Below are positions 14,548 through 21,513 of a stretch of 40,796 nt of DNA, piece after piece. The DNA is taken from contig CAAGGF010000059.1 of the NCBI GenBank assembly GCA_900769325.1, positions 1 to 40,796 on the forward strand. Reading direction: 5' to 3'. Below the pieces are notes generated by a model, which worked only from the letters and a program-made list of their open reading frames with translations, searched no databases and had not been told where the DNA came from. Every line of letters begins with the position of its first letter. Position 1 is the stretch's first letter. The translations under genes were made by a program, and so were the position numbers. Source of the stretch: Spirochaetia bacterium. GTDB taxonomy: Bacteria > Spirochaetota > Spirochaetia > Treponematales > Treponemataceae.

Positions 14548-16869
14548 CTAACAGATTTCGCAATCGTTTGATTTTTGCGTTGTAATCGGTTTTCCTGAAG
14601 CAGTGAGTTTTACCCCCGAAATTACAGCAGAAAAATCTTTGATTTGCATTTGAACTTTGCAGAATTTATCGATGTTGATTTTTTCTGGCTTTACAAAATT
14701 TTCATCTGCACCTTCAAGAATTACAGGAGTTCCAGCCGGTGCCCACGGAGCTGTAAGAAGTTCAACTTTTTCTGTTCCGTCCTGAACATAATCGCAGGCA
14801 AGAAGCATTCCACGGCTTTCAACGCCTTTCATTTTTCTTGGAGCAAGATTTGAAGCGATTATTACATGCTGACCTAAAAGTTCTTCAGGTTTTAAATAAG
14901 GGCGTAAACCTGACTGAATGATTCTGTCTGTTCCAGAACCGTCGTCCATTGTTTCGATGTAAAGTTTGTCGCCGGCCGGATTATATTCAACCGATTTTAT
15001 AACGGCAACTTTTAATTCGATATTTTCGTTGAAAAACTGAACCTGATTTTCTGCCAGTTTTGGAGAATCAGATTTTTCTGAAGAAGGTTTTGCCTCCGCC
15101 TTTTGTTCAGATTTTTTTGATTCAGATTTTGATTCCGGGTCTAAAGCCATAATTTCTTCAAGGTCAAGTTCACCGCCAAAACACGGAACTGTAATCGACC
15201 AGTTTTCAAGAACCTGAGGATTTATTTCACCGAACACGCCGACAGATTTTCCTTTTATGAAAATTGAAGCCTGACGACCAACGATAAAACGAGGATCTGT
15301 GCTTTCTTTTACTTCATAATTGTGGTCGAGGAAGTAAAGGAGTGCAGAAACTTCTGAAGCGGCGTCGTTGTAATTTGCATTTGAAGAAGCAGTCAAAAAT
15401 CCAAGGCACTGTCTTGTTCTTGTTCCAGTGTTTTCTTCTTCACAAAGATAAGCGATTTTTCCGATTTCAAAAATTTTGTGCGGGAAAATGGCATTTGCAG
15501 ATTTTGATTCCGAGCGTAAAAGCGAAGAAAGAATGTCTGAACGAACGAACTGATAATTTTCACTCATTGGATTTTCAATTTCGATTACTTTTGACGCATC
15601 AAGAAGCATATTGTCGATAAAATCTTTCTTTGAACCGACATAATTGAAAATCATTTCCTGATAGCCTAAACCGACCATGAGAGTTTTTGCTTTTCGGCTC
15701 AAATAAGTTATAGGCAGAAGGCGGCCGATTGTAAAATCGCTTGGAGTTTCAGGTTCGTAAGTTTCAAGACAGGTTCCAATCATTACATCTTCAATTACAT
15801 CGACTTCGTGAAGGAAATCGTTTCGGTATGGAGCAGGGCTTAAAGTGTATTCAACATCGCCGTCAATTTTTTTAGCCTGAACTGAACTTCCCATTCGTTC
15901 AAGGGCGTCTTTTACAGTTGCATCATCGAAAGAAGTTCCGAGAAGTTTATTGATGTGAGAAAGAGTTGCTTTTGTTTGCGGCTGGAAATAATAAGGAGCA
16001 ACAACATCTTTCCCGAAAATCGTGTCATACGGATGCTTTACAAGAATCGGTTCGATTGTATAACCACAGTCAGCAAAATCACATGCAACGATATTTGCAG
16101 CAAGCATAATGTTTTCCATATTGTCGCCGGTAATTTCTACCATAAGCCCTGTATCGCCAGTTTTTACAGCGCCAAGACCGTTACTGTTTGTGATTGGAGC
16201 CATTGAAAGAACATTTCCTGTTGCATCAGAAAGAAGCGGGAATTTACTGAAATCTTTTAAAATCCAGCCGAAATCCTTTCCTTTTGGATGTTCAGTTAAA
16301 ATCTGGCGGCAAGTCATTTCCTGTTCAAAACCAAGCGGAACAAAACTTGTTTTATCTGGGTCAACGGCGTGATATTTTACCGGGAACTGAATGTCGCTGA
16401 TTCTGTAAACGCCCATTGAAAGAGATTTTCTTTTGCGTCCGAAGTTCCAGGCAAGTTTTTCCTGAGTTTGAATTATGTCTTTTAACATTGGGTCGTCGAT
16501 TGGTTTTCCTGAAATTACAAACGCAATCATATACGGACGAATGTCTTTTAACTGCGGATCGACTTCGACAATTCTGCCTTTATAATCTTTTATATCACCT
16601 TTTGACGAAAGGAATTTTGAATAATCTACGGTTTTTCCACCCTGATGAATTTTTAACTGGCGTGCAACCCCGTTTGTAGACCAGAGGTCAGGGCGGTTTG
16701 TATCGTTAAGTTCGATTTTTAAAACACGCTCAGATTCTGGCTTTGACATATCAGGCTTTTCATCGAGTTCAGCCTTTGCATAAGTAAGTTTTTTTTCTAA
16801 AGTATCGTAATCGTATTTTGTTCCAAGAATATTAAAAAACAGATTTTCGTTGACTTCGATTTTTGGCAT
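14548..16869 (-). CDS. pheT: Phenylalanyl-tRNA synthetase beta subunit, archaeal type, with C-terminal EMAPII-like domain
   Basis: A 773-residue protein. Residues 1 to about 565 are the beta chain of the archaeal/eukaryotic lineage (no N-terminal OB domain; ELNDTNRPDLWSTNGVARQL near 52-71; B5-like region KATLSHINKLLG; core GLGYQEMIFNYVGS and ENPMSENYQFVRSDIL). This lineage is known from spirochaetes. Residues about 575-605 are a Ser/Glu/Lys linker. Residues about 620-773 form a tRNA-binding OB fold (VAVIKSVEYNPAGDKLY, ASNLAPRKMKGVESRGMLLA) with an extension resembling EMAPII/Arc1p. Bacterial-type PheT carries its OB domain at the N-terminus, so this is a distinct arrangement. pheS is not adjacent. 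The RBS AGAGGA precedes the ATG; queH follows. Confidence 0.95.
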   Translation of the reverse strand: MPKIEVNENLFFNILGTKYDYDTLEKKLTYAKAELDEKPDMSKPESERVLKIELNDTNRPDLWSTNGVARQLKIHQGGKTVDYSKFLSSKGDIKDYKGRIVEVDPQLKDIRPYMIAFVISGKPIDDPMLKDIIQTQEKLAWNFGRKRKSLSMGVYRISDIQFPVKYHAVDPDKTSFVPLGFEQEMTCRQILTEHPKGKDFGWILKDFSKFPLLSDATGNVLSMAPITNSNGLGAVKTGDTGLMVEITGDNMENIMLAANIVACDFADCGYTIEPILVKHPYDTIFGKDVVAPYYFQPQTKATLSHINKLLGTSFDDATVKDALERMGSSVQAKKIDGDVEYTLSPAPYRNDFLHEVDVIEDVMIGTCLETYEPETPSDFTIGRLLPITYLSRKAKTLMVGLGYQEMIFNYVGSKKDFIDNMLLDASKVIEIENPMSENYQFVRSDILSSLLRSESKSANAIFPHKIFEIGKIAYLCEEENTGTRTRQCLGFLTASSNANYNDAASEVSALLYFLDHNYEVKESTDPRFIVGRQASIFIKGKSVGVFGEINPQVLENWSITVPCFGGELDLEEIMALDPESKSESKKSEQKAEAKPSSEKSDSPKLAENQVQFFNENIELKVAVIKSVEYNPAGDKLYIETMDDGSGTDRIIQSGLRPYLKPEELLGQHVIIASNLAPRKMKGVESRGMLLACDYVQDGTEKVELLTAPWAPAGTPVILEGADENFVKPEKINIDKFCKVQMQIKDFSAVISGVKLTASGKPITTQKSNDCEIC

Positions 16870-16952
16870 TTTATTCCTCTTAGACCGTTTTTAAAACGCA
16901 TCTCAAAAATGAAAATTAATTTCAGCACCGCATTCAGCAGTCTTGGAATCCT

Positions 16953-16981
16953 ATTATAAACCAATGTTCAGTTTTTTTCAA
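16953..16981 (-). promoter_or_regulatory. Promoter of pheT-queH
   Basis: Minus strand: -35 TTGAAA (16981-16976), a 17-base spacer, -10 TATAAT (16958-16953). The transcript would begin near 16946, giving a leader of about 75 bases. Confidence 0.8.
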
Positions 16982-17015
16982 TGTACAACATTTTAAACTT
17001 GTACCGAAATTAATG

Positions 17016-17064
17016 CGGTTGTAAAGACCTATTAATGGGATTCCGAAATAAATTCGGAATGACA
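17016..17064. repeat. Half copy of the mosaic repeat, opposite orientation
   Basis: It contains CGGTTGTAAAGACC, TATTAATGGG and the hairpin ATTCCGAA-ATAA-ATTCGGAATGACA: the linker plus one hairpin of the family, reversed relative to the 7885 copies. Confidence 0.85.
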
Positions 17065-17125
17065 AGGGTGTAATTCTGAATGACAAACTGACGGTAATGT
17101 CGTGTCATGTGACGGTAGTGCTGCA

Positions 17126-17207
17126 TGTCATGCTGAACTTGGTTCAGCATCCCACTAACGGTTGTAAAGACCTATCAATGGGATTCCGAAATAAATTCGG
17201 AATGACA
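17126..17207. repeat. Complete 82-bp short form of the mosaic repeat
   Basis: It starts TGTCATGCTGAAC and ends TTCGGAATGACA. It is made of two perfect hairpins (TGCTGAA/TTCAGCA and ATTCCGAA/TTCGGAAT) joined by the CGGTTGTAAAGACC linker. It lacks the roughly 60-bp internal segment of the 145-bp form, in which the GCTGAA hairpin loop has been replaced. Confidence 0.88.
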
Positions 17208-17270
17208 GGGTTGCGGTCTTTTAGAACAGTCTCAAGTTTAAAAATTCAGGTAACAAAAAAGAATTTAAGA

Positions 17271-17558
17271 TTACTTTTTAAAATAAGAATCGAATTCTTC
17301 GTCAGTTGTGCCGCCAGCAGAATCATCTGATTTTTTAAAATGAGAATTTTTATTCATCGTTTCAAAATCGTCGGTGGGAAAAGAAGGCATTATGAGAGCT
17401 GCAACGATGTAAACCAAAACCCCAAATCCGCTGAAAAAAGTTCCAATCACAAATATCAAACGGACGATTGTAGGATCGATGTTAAAATATTCGCCTAAAC
17501 CGCCGCAAGTTCCTGTAAGAATTTTGTTTGTTTCTGATTTGTATAATCTTTTCTTCAT
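17271..17558 (-). CDS. PspC-domain membrane protein
   Basis: A 95-residue protein. Residues 1-60 are a PspC domain (KRLYKSETNKILTGTCGGLG, EYFNIDPTIVRLIFVIGTFF) with a membrane segment continuing to about 58 (GVLVYIVAALIMP). The remainder is a polar tail ending DEEFDSYFKK. PspC proteins sense envelope stress in other bacteria, usually with PspA; none is seen here. It lies 44 bases after the HAAS/DUF4097 gene and belongs to the PadR operon, an arrangement seen for envelope-stress modules. Confidence 0.88.
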   Translation of the reverse strand: MKKRLYKSETNKILTGTCGGLGEYFNIDPTIVRLIFVIGTFFSGFGVLVYIVAALIMPSFPTDDFETMNKNSHFKKSDDSAGGTTDEEFDSYFKK

Positions 17559-17602
17559 ATTTTTATCCTCTCATTTCTTTCAATATTTTTGCACTCTGAA
17601 AA

Positions 17603-18547
17603 TTAAAATTCGTCGAACAGAACTTTTACTTCACCCATTCCGCATTTTATCGAAAAGTGATTTTCCAAACGCGCACCTGAATAATTCTGTGCAAAACCGC
17701 TTCGTTTTTCTTTTGCAAACTGAATGTTTCCCATTGCGACTTTGCCTTCAAATGAATATTTTTCCGATGTGACAGGCATTTTAATCTGAACCGCCCCCAT
17801 TCCGCAGTCGATTTCAGTGTATTCCGTGAAAATTCCGTTGATTTTTACATTTCCCATTCCGCACCGAATAGAATTAACAGAAGATTTTATTCCGGAAAGT
17901 TCAAAATTTCCTGCGCTCACATCGAGCATTGTTCTAGCTGAAGTCAAATTAAGCTTTTCAGAACGAAGTTGCCCCGCTCCAAGATTTATTTTTAAATTTT
18001 CCAGAACAGTTTCTGCCGGCAAAGTGATTAAAAATCGCGGACACCAGTGACTTTTTGAATCATGACTGAAAAAACGCTTTCCAGGAATATTCCGTCTGTT
18101 CTCGATAATTAAAGTTCCAGCCTGATTGATTTCACATCTGAAATTTTCTGAATTAATTCCTCGCGTTTCAACTTGAAAATCTTTTCCGTTACGCAAAAAA
18201 ACATTTCCGACACCGATTGAAATTCCAAGATTTTTGACTTTATCTTTTTCAAAGAAAAAAGATTTTTTTTCACCTGACTGATTACCGTCATTCTGTTTGG
18301 CATCAAAAAATTCTTCTTCATCGGATTCTGCCTTTTCTGCTGAATTTTTCTTTGCAGGAACGCACGAAAATTTTTCGATAATTGCTTTTGCAAGTTCTTC
18401 TGGCTTTCCTAATTCCTGAAAAACTTTTTCGTCATCGTCAGCATCATCAAAATACGATGAATAATAATCAAGCGCTTCTTTTCTTTCTTCTTCTGGCAGC
18501 GCCTGAATTAAATTTTCAAGTTTCTTTAAATAAGCTTTCTTTGTCAT
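17603..18547 (-). CDS. HAAS-domain protein with DUF4097-like beta repeat
   Basis: A 314-residue protein. Residues 1-60 form the helical HAAS/DUF1700-type domain (KKLENLIQALPEEERKEALD, YYSSYFDDADDDEKVFQELG) that commonly follows PadR regulators. A charged linker leads to residues about 115-314, a beta-solenoid-like DUF4097 region with regular strands and repeated GMG turns (IRCGMGNVKINGI, IDCGMGAVQIKM, IKCGMGEVKVLF). No membrane segment is obvious. Its start overlaps the padR gene by 32 bases, so translation is coupled. PadR probably controls it together with pspC; the ligand or envelope role is unknown. Confidence 0.82.
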   Translation of the reverse strand: MTKKAYLKKLENLIQALPEEERKEALDYYSSYFDDADDDEKVFQELGKPEELAKAIIEKFSCVPAKKNSAEKAESDEEEFFDAKQNDGNQSGEKKSFFFEKDKVKNLGISIGVGNVFLRNGKDFQVETRGINSENFRCEINQAGTLIIENRRNIPGKRFFSHDSKSHWCPRFLITLPAETVLENLKINLGAGQLRSEKLNLTSARTMLDVSAGNFELSGIKSSVNSIRCGMGNVKINGIFTEYTEIDCGMGAVQIKMPVTSEKYSFEGKVAMGNIQFAKEKRSGFAQNYSGARLENHFSIKCGMGEVKVLFDEF

Positions 18548-18857
18548 CGATTTCTCCCATTAAAATTGAATCAATTTTTTTGCGGTAATCAAGCCAGTTT
18601 CTACGATATTCATCAAGCAGAATCATTCCGTTTGATGTAATTTTGTAATACCGCCTGTTACGCCCATCAAATTCCATATCGTAAGTTTCAAGATATCCGT
18701 CTTTTTGAAGGCGCCTCAAAACCGGATAAAGGGAACTTTCAGAAACTTCAAGAATTTTCCGAACATCCTGCGTAATTCTGTAACCGTAAGTTCCTTCTCT
18801 TGAAACGACAGAGAGCACAATCGCATCAAGCATAAAAGTGCCCGTGTTAAAATTCAT
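18516..18857 (-). CDS. PadR-family transcriptional repressor
   Basis: A 113-residue winged-helix regulator. Seen: LDAIVLSVVSREGTYGYRIT (helices 1-2), SSLYPVLRRLQKDGYLETYD (recognition helix and wing) and a C-terminal helix for dimerisation. The RBS CGGAGG lies before the ATG. It is the first gene of the padR / HAAS-DUF4097 / pspC operon. Its promoter contains a 9-bp dyad overlapping the -10 box, which fits autorepression of the operon (inference from position). Confidence 0.92.
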   Translation of the reverse strand: MNFNTGTFMLDAIVLSVVSREGTYGYRITQDVRKILEVSESSLYPVLRRLQKDGYLETYDMEFDGRNRRYYKITSNGMILLDEYRRNWLDYRKKIDSILMGEIDDKESLFKET

Positions 18858-18900
18858 GCAAACCTCCGTCTTTTAATTTTTGCAATATTACATTTTTAAA

Positions 18901-18932
18901 TATATTATAATGCGTATAATATACAATGTCAA
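18901..18932 (-). promoter_or_regulatory. Consensus promoter with PadR-type operator
   Basis: Minus strand: -35 TTGACA (18932-18927), 17-base spacer, -10 TATAAT (18909-18904), a perfect match to consensus. TATATTATA (18901-18909) and TATAATATA (18915-18923) form a perfect 9-bp inverted repeat with a 5-base centre covering the -10 box and part of the spacer, so a bound repressor would block polymerase. Confidence 0.85.
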
Positions 18933-18950
18933 TAATTCTTTTTAAAATAA

Positions 18951-18976
18951 CAAAAGCCCGAATTCAATTCGAGCCC
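18951..18976 (-). terminator. Terminator stranded beyond the transposon
   Basis: GCCCGAATT (18956-18964) and AATTCGAGC (18966-18974) pair with one mismatch. On the minus strand the stem is followed by CTTTTGTTATTTT. Its direction suits the lipoprotein gene at 22563-21514, from which the transposon now separates it by about 2.5 kb. Confidence 0.55.
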
Positions 18977-18990
18977 TGCAAATTTTCTAT

Positions 18991-18998
18991 TTAATATT
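18991..18998. repeat. Target-site duplication, left copy
   Basis: TTAATATT directly before the left transposon end. The same eight bases follow the right end. Confidence 0.9.
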
Positions 18999-19023
18999 GG
19001 CTCTGTACGGAAAAAAGGTTGCT
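18999..19023 (+). repeat. Left terminal inverted repeat
   Basis: 25 bases starting GGCTCTGTACGGAA. It differs from the right end at two positions (15 and 19). Confidence 0.92.
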
Positions 19024-19294
19024 TTTAATTTTAAGCGGAAAGACAAAGAAAGGAATCTATCACATTCAGCACATAAACTCTTATCATTCAAATTTGAAAA
19101 AGTTTATGAGAAAATTCAACGGTGTTTCTACCAAGTATCTGAACAACTATTTGATTTGGAACAACATTTTGAATTATAGTAAAGAAACATGGACTGAAAA
19201 GAAGAATATCTTTGAGGACTTTGTTTTTACTACTGAAAAGAAAGTTTTAAGCAAGGAAATTAGGAATAGAAGTGCTATTCCGTTATTAGGATAA
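19019..19294 (+). pseudogene. C-terminal remnant of an IS1595-family transposase
   Basis: About 90 codons remain. The segment GKTKKGIYHIQHINSYHSNL followed by KKFMRKFNGVSTKYLNNYLI is the conserved C-terminal block of IS1595-type DDE transposases. The N-terminal zinc ribbon and the first catalytic residues, some 200 residues in all, are missing, and the frame emerges directly from the left inverted repeat, so an internal deletion removed them. No start codon with an RBS serves the stub. Its 3' end contains the TATAAT box (19301-19306 lies just beyond) that may serve the cargo operon. Confidence 0.85.
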
Positions 19295-19300
19295 TTCATG

Positions 19301-19306
19301 TATAAT
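19301..19306 (+). promoter_or_regulatory. Possible -10 box for the cargo operon
   Basis: TATAAT preceded by TG, 22 bases before the methyltransferase ATG. The best -35 at the correct distance is TTCCGT, a poor match, so this is a weak call. Confidence 0.35.
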
Positions 19307-19328
19307 TTATTTGAAAAGGAAATATAAA

Positions 19329-20408
19329 ATGCCGACAAGAATCCAAAGAATACAAAAGTCAAAAGAAAAACAAGATGATGAATTTTATACAATTTATGCA
19401 GATATTGCAGAAGAATTACCAAATTACAGAAATCAATTAAAGGGTAAAAGAATTTTATGTCCGTGCGATTGGGATGAATCATTCGAGGAGCAGATTGTTT
19501 ATAGTGACGGAACGGAAGTTTTCTCAAATGATTTATTTAACGACAGTAATTTTGTTAAAGACATAAATATTAATGAAACGAAAAAATCTTTTGAAAAGAA
19601 AATAGATTTAATAAAATGCAATTTTATTAAATTTTTGGTTTCTCATGCAGAAGATTATGAAATTAAATCAATATCTGTGAGCGGATATGACCCTATAAAT
19701 CAGAAAGGAATCAGATTTCAAGATATTGATTACTCAAAATATGATGTAGTTATTACAAATCCACCTTTTTCTCAATTTGATGAATTTATTGATACAATGT
19801 ATTCACATAATATGAAATTCATTGTTATTGGACCTCAAAATGGACTTAACTATAAATGTGTTTTTGATAGAATACAAAATAACCTTTTATGGTTAGGTTA
19901 TCATTATCATTTAACAGGTTTAGTTAAACCTGATGGAACAATACTTCCAAAGAATGATAATTTAGTTCGCTGTTGTTGTTGGTATACAAATCTTGATGTT
20001 TCATATCGTCATGATGAAATAATATTAACTGAAAAATATACTCCTGAAAGATTTCCAAGTTATTACAATTTTGATGGTATTGATGTTGATGAAACAAAAG
20101 CAATTCCTTATGACTATGAAGGTTATATGGGAGTTCCATTAACTTTTTTCCAAAGATATAACCCAGACCAATTTGAAATAATTGGAAAAGGGGCTGAAAT
20201 CGAAAAAAAATATCTACATACAACAGATGGTGATTATATCCATTATATTGATAAATCAAATAATGAAATTGTTTATACATTCCCTTATACAGTATCTGAA
20301 AGAAAGATTGGAAATGGATTAAGGATTTCTGATAATGGAAAGCCAGGAAAAAGTCCTTTTGGTAGAGTTATTATCAAAAATAAGAAGGTTAGAAAAGATG
20401 AAGATTAA
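19329..20408 (+). CDS. EcoRI-type DNA adenine methyltransferase
   Basis: A 359-residue N6-adenine methyltransferase of the M.EcoRI family. Seen: N-terminal QDDEFYTIYADI, the family's hallmark DEFYT; a GKRILCPCDWDES block in the place of M.EcoRI's NCDDP; catalytic motif IV NPPFSQF at 144-150 after YDVVITN; FIVIGPQNGLNYKCVFDRI; WYTNLDVSYRHDEI; and DYEGYMGVPLTFFQRYNPDQ, all in M.EcoRI order. Length is slightly above M.EcoRI (about 325). The frame is open back to a TTG at 19311, but the ATG at 19329 has AAGGA at the right distance. Its last 11 bases overlap the DUF262-HNH gene. Whether it recognises GAATTC cannot be told from sequence. Confidence 0.93.
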   Translation: MPTRIQRIQKSKEKQDDEFYTIYADIAEELPNYRNQLKGKRILCPCDWDESFEEQIVYSDGTEVFSNDLFNDSNFVKDININETKKSFEKKIDLIKCNFIKFLVSHAEDYEIKSISVSGYDPINQKGIRFQDIDYSKYDVVITNPPFSQFDEFIDTMYSHNMKFIVIGPQNGLNYKCVFDRIQNNLLWLGYHYHLTGLVKPDGTILPKNDNLVRCCCWYTNLDVSYRHDEIILTEKYTPERFPSYYNFDGIDVDETKAIPYDYEGYMGVPLTFFQRYNPDQFEIIGKGAEIEKKYLHTTDGDYIHYIDKSNNEIVYTFPYTVSERKIGNGLRISDNGKPGKSPFGRVIIKNKKVRKDED

Positions 20409-21456
20409 AGAATTATATGAAAAAATTAGAGATGGAATAATCATAAGTGACATTGAACTACAAAGGGAAATTATATATAACACCGAAAAACAACAACTTG
20501 TAATAGATAGTATCTTAAATGATGTTCCGTTACCAGCTTTTTATCTTTGGAAAAATGATGATGAGAAATTAGAAGTATTAGACGGTAAACAAAGAATTGA
20601 AGCAATTAAAAAGTTTATTCAAAACGATTTACAATATAACGACAAAATCTGGAAACAAACAGATTCAGATGTTCAGCAGAAATTTAATGAAACCGAATTA
20701 TCAGTAATTATTCAATCAGGAACCGAAGAATTAAAACGAAAAATATTTAACCGTATAAACACATTGGGAGTTCCGTTATCTGCCTATGAAGTATTAAACG
20801 GTTTATATAACGGAGAATACCTAAGAGGTTTGACTGCTTATGTAAGCAACGATAAAGATGCTATTAAAGTTTTAAGTACAAATAGCCGTGGCAAGAATCA
20901 GATGAAAATTCTAAAATATCTGTGTATTTTGAAAAACGAAAAAGATTTGAATGAATATGTAAGAAAAAATCAAAATAATTCTTTTGTTGACGACCAACGA
21001 ACTATAACAAAAAATATAAAATTCATAAGAGATGTTTTCGATGATTATGGACAGTTAGACATTTATTTCAATCTTTCCATAAAATATATGAAAGATATAA
21101 GCATTTGGAAGGAAAATAAATCCGAAATAAATTCTCGTATAAAAAGATATTTGAAATCAAACGATTCAAAGTTCACAGATAAAGAAACAGAAATAGAGAA
21201 TATAATACAAGCGGTTGTTCAAGGAATAAGTGTTGATGATAAAAGACTTTTTACAATAGACGATAAAAAAGAATTACTTAGAAATTCAGTAGTAAATGAT
21301 AATAAATATCAATGTGCTATTTGTAAGAAATGGTTTTATTCAGAAGAGTTGGAAGTAGACCATATTGAACCTTGGTCTAAAGGTGGCAGAACTGTTTTAT
21401 CCAATGCACAATTATTGTGTAAACCTTGCAATAAGAAAAAAGGTAATTTGTTTTAA
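20398..21456 (+). CDS. DUF262 protein with C-terminal HNH nuclease domain
   Basis: A 352-residue protein. Residues about 10-100 are a DUF262 (ParB/Srx-fold) domain with the DGKQR motif at 62-66, the site that binds and hydrolyses nucleotide in GmrS/SspE-type proteins. The middle is helical. Residues 306-350 are an HNH nuclease: CAIC (306-309), DHIEPW (Asp321-His322), Asn336 and CKPC (341-344). The start at 20398 is chosen over an open frame from 20335: its ATG overlaps the methyltransferase stop by 11 bases, indicating coupled translation. Being paired with a methyltransferase, it is probably the restriction partner, or a nuclease that senses modification. GmrSD uses another nuclease type (DUF1524), so this is not that system. 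Neither cut site nor nucleotide is known. Confidence 0.88.
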   Translation: MKIKELYEKIRDGIIISDIELQREIIYNTEKQQLVIDSILNDVPLPAFYLWKNDDEKLEVLDGKQRIEAIKKFIQNDLQYNDKIWKQTDSDVQQKFNETELSVIIQSGTEELKRKIFNRINTLGVPLSAYEVLNGLYNGEYLRGLTAYVSNDKDAIKVLSTNSRGKNQMKILKYLCILKNEKDLNEYVRKNQNNSFVDDQRTITKNIKFIRDVFDDYGQLDIYFNLSIKYMKDISIWKENKSEINSRIKRYLKSNDSKFTDKETEIENIIQAVVQGISVDDKRLFTIDDKKELLRNSVVNDNKYQCAICKKWFYSEELEVDHIEPWSKGGRTVLSNAQLLCKPCNKKKGNLF

Positions 21457-21459
21457 ATT

Positions 21460-21484
21460 AGCAACATTTGTTCCGTACAGAGCC
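21460..21484 (-). repeat. Right terminal inverted repeat
   Basis: Reverse complement of the left end except at two positions. It begins three bases after the stop codon of the DUF262-HNH gene. Confidence 0.92.
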
Positions 21485-21492
21485 TTAATATT
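21485..21492. repeat. Target-site duplication, right copy
   Basis: TTAATATT, identical to 18991-18998. Confidence 0.9.
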
Positions 21493-21513
21493 TTAAGCTT
21501 GAATAAAAATTTA

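Larger units (their letters stand above)
18999..21484 (+). mobile_element. 2,486-bp IS1595-like transposon carrying a methyltransferase and a DUF262-HNH gene
   Basis: The ends are 25-bp inverted repeats, 18999-19023 and 21460-21484, identical at 23 positions and beginning GGCTCTGTACGGAA. An 8-bp duplication TTAATATT flanks the element. The inside is markedly more A/T-rich than the flanks. Order: left end, C-terminal stub of a transposase, EcoRI-type methyltransferase, DUF262-HNH gene, right end three bases after the last stop codon. The 8-bp duplication and the stub's sequence point to the IS1595 family, some members of which carry passenger genes. With most of the transposase gone, the element cannot move on its own unless a relative supplies the enzyme. 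Confidence 0.9.

Noticed and set aside
19311..19328. TTG start six codons upstream in the methyltransferase frame
   Set aside because: AAGGA sits between this TTG and the ATG at 19329, so it serves the ATG.
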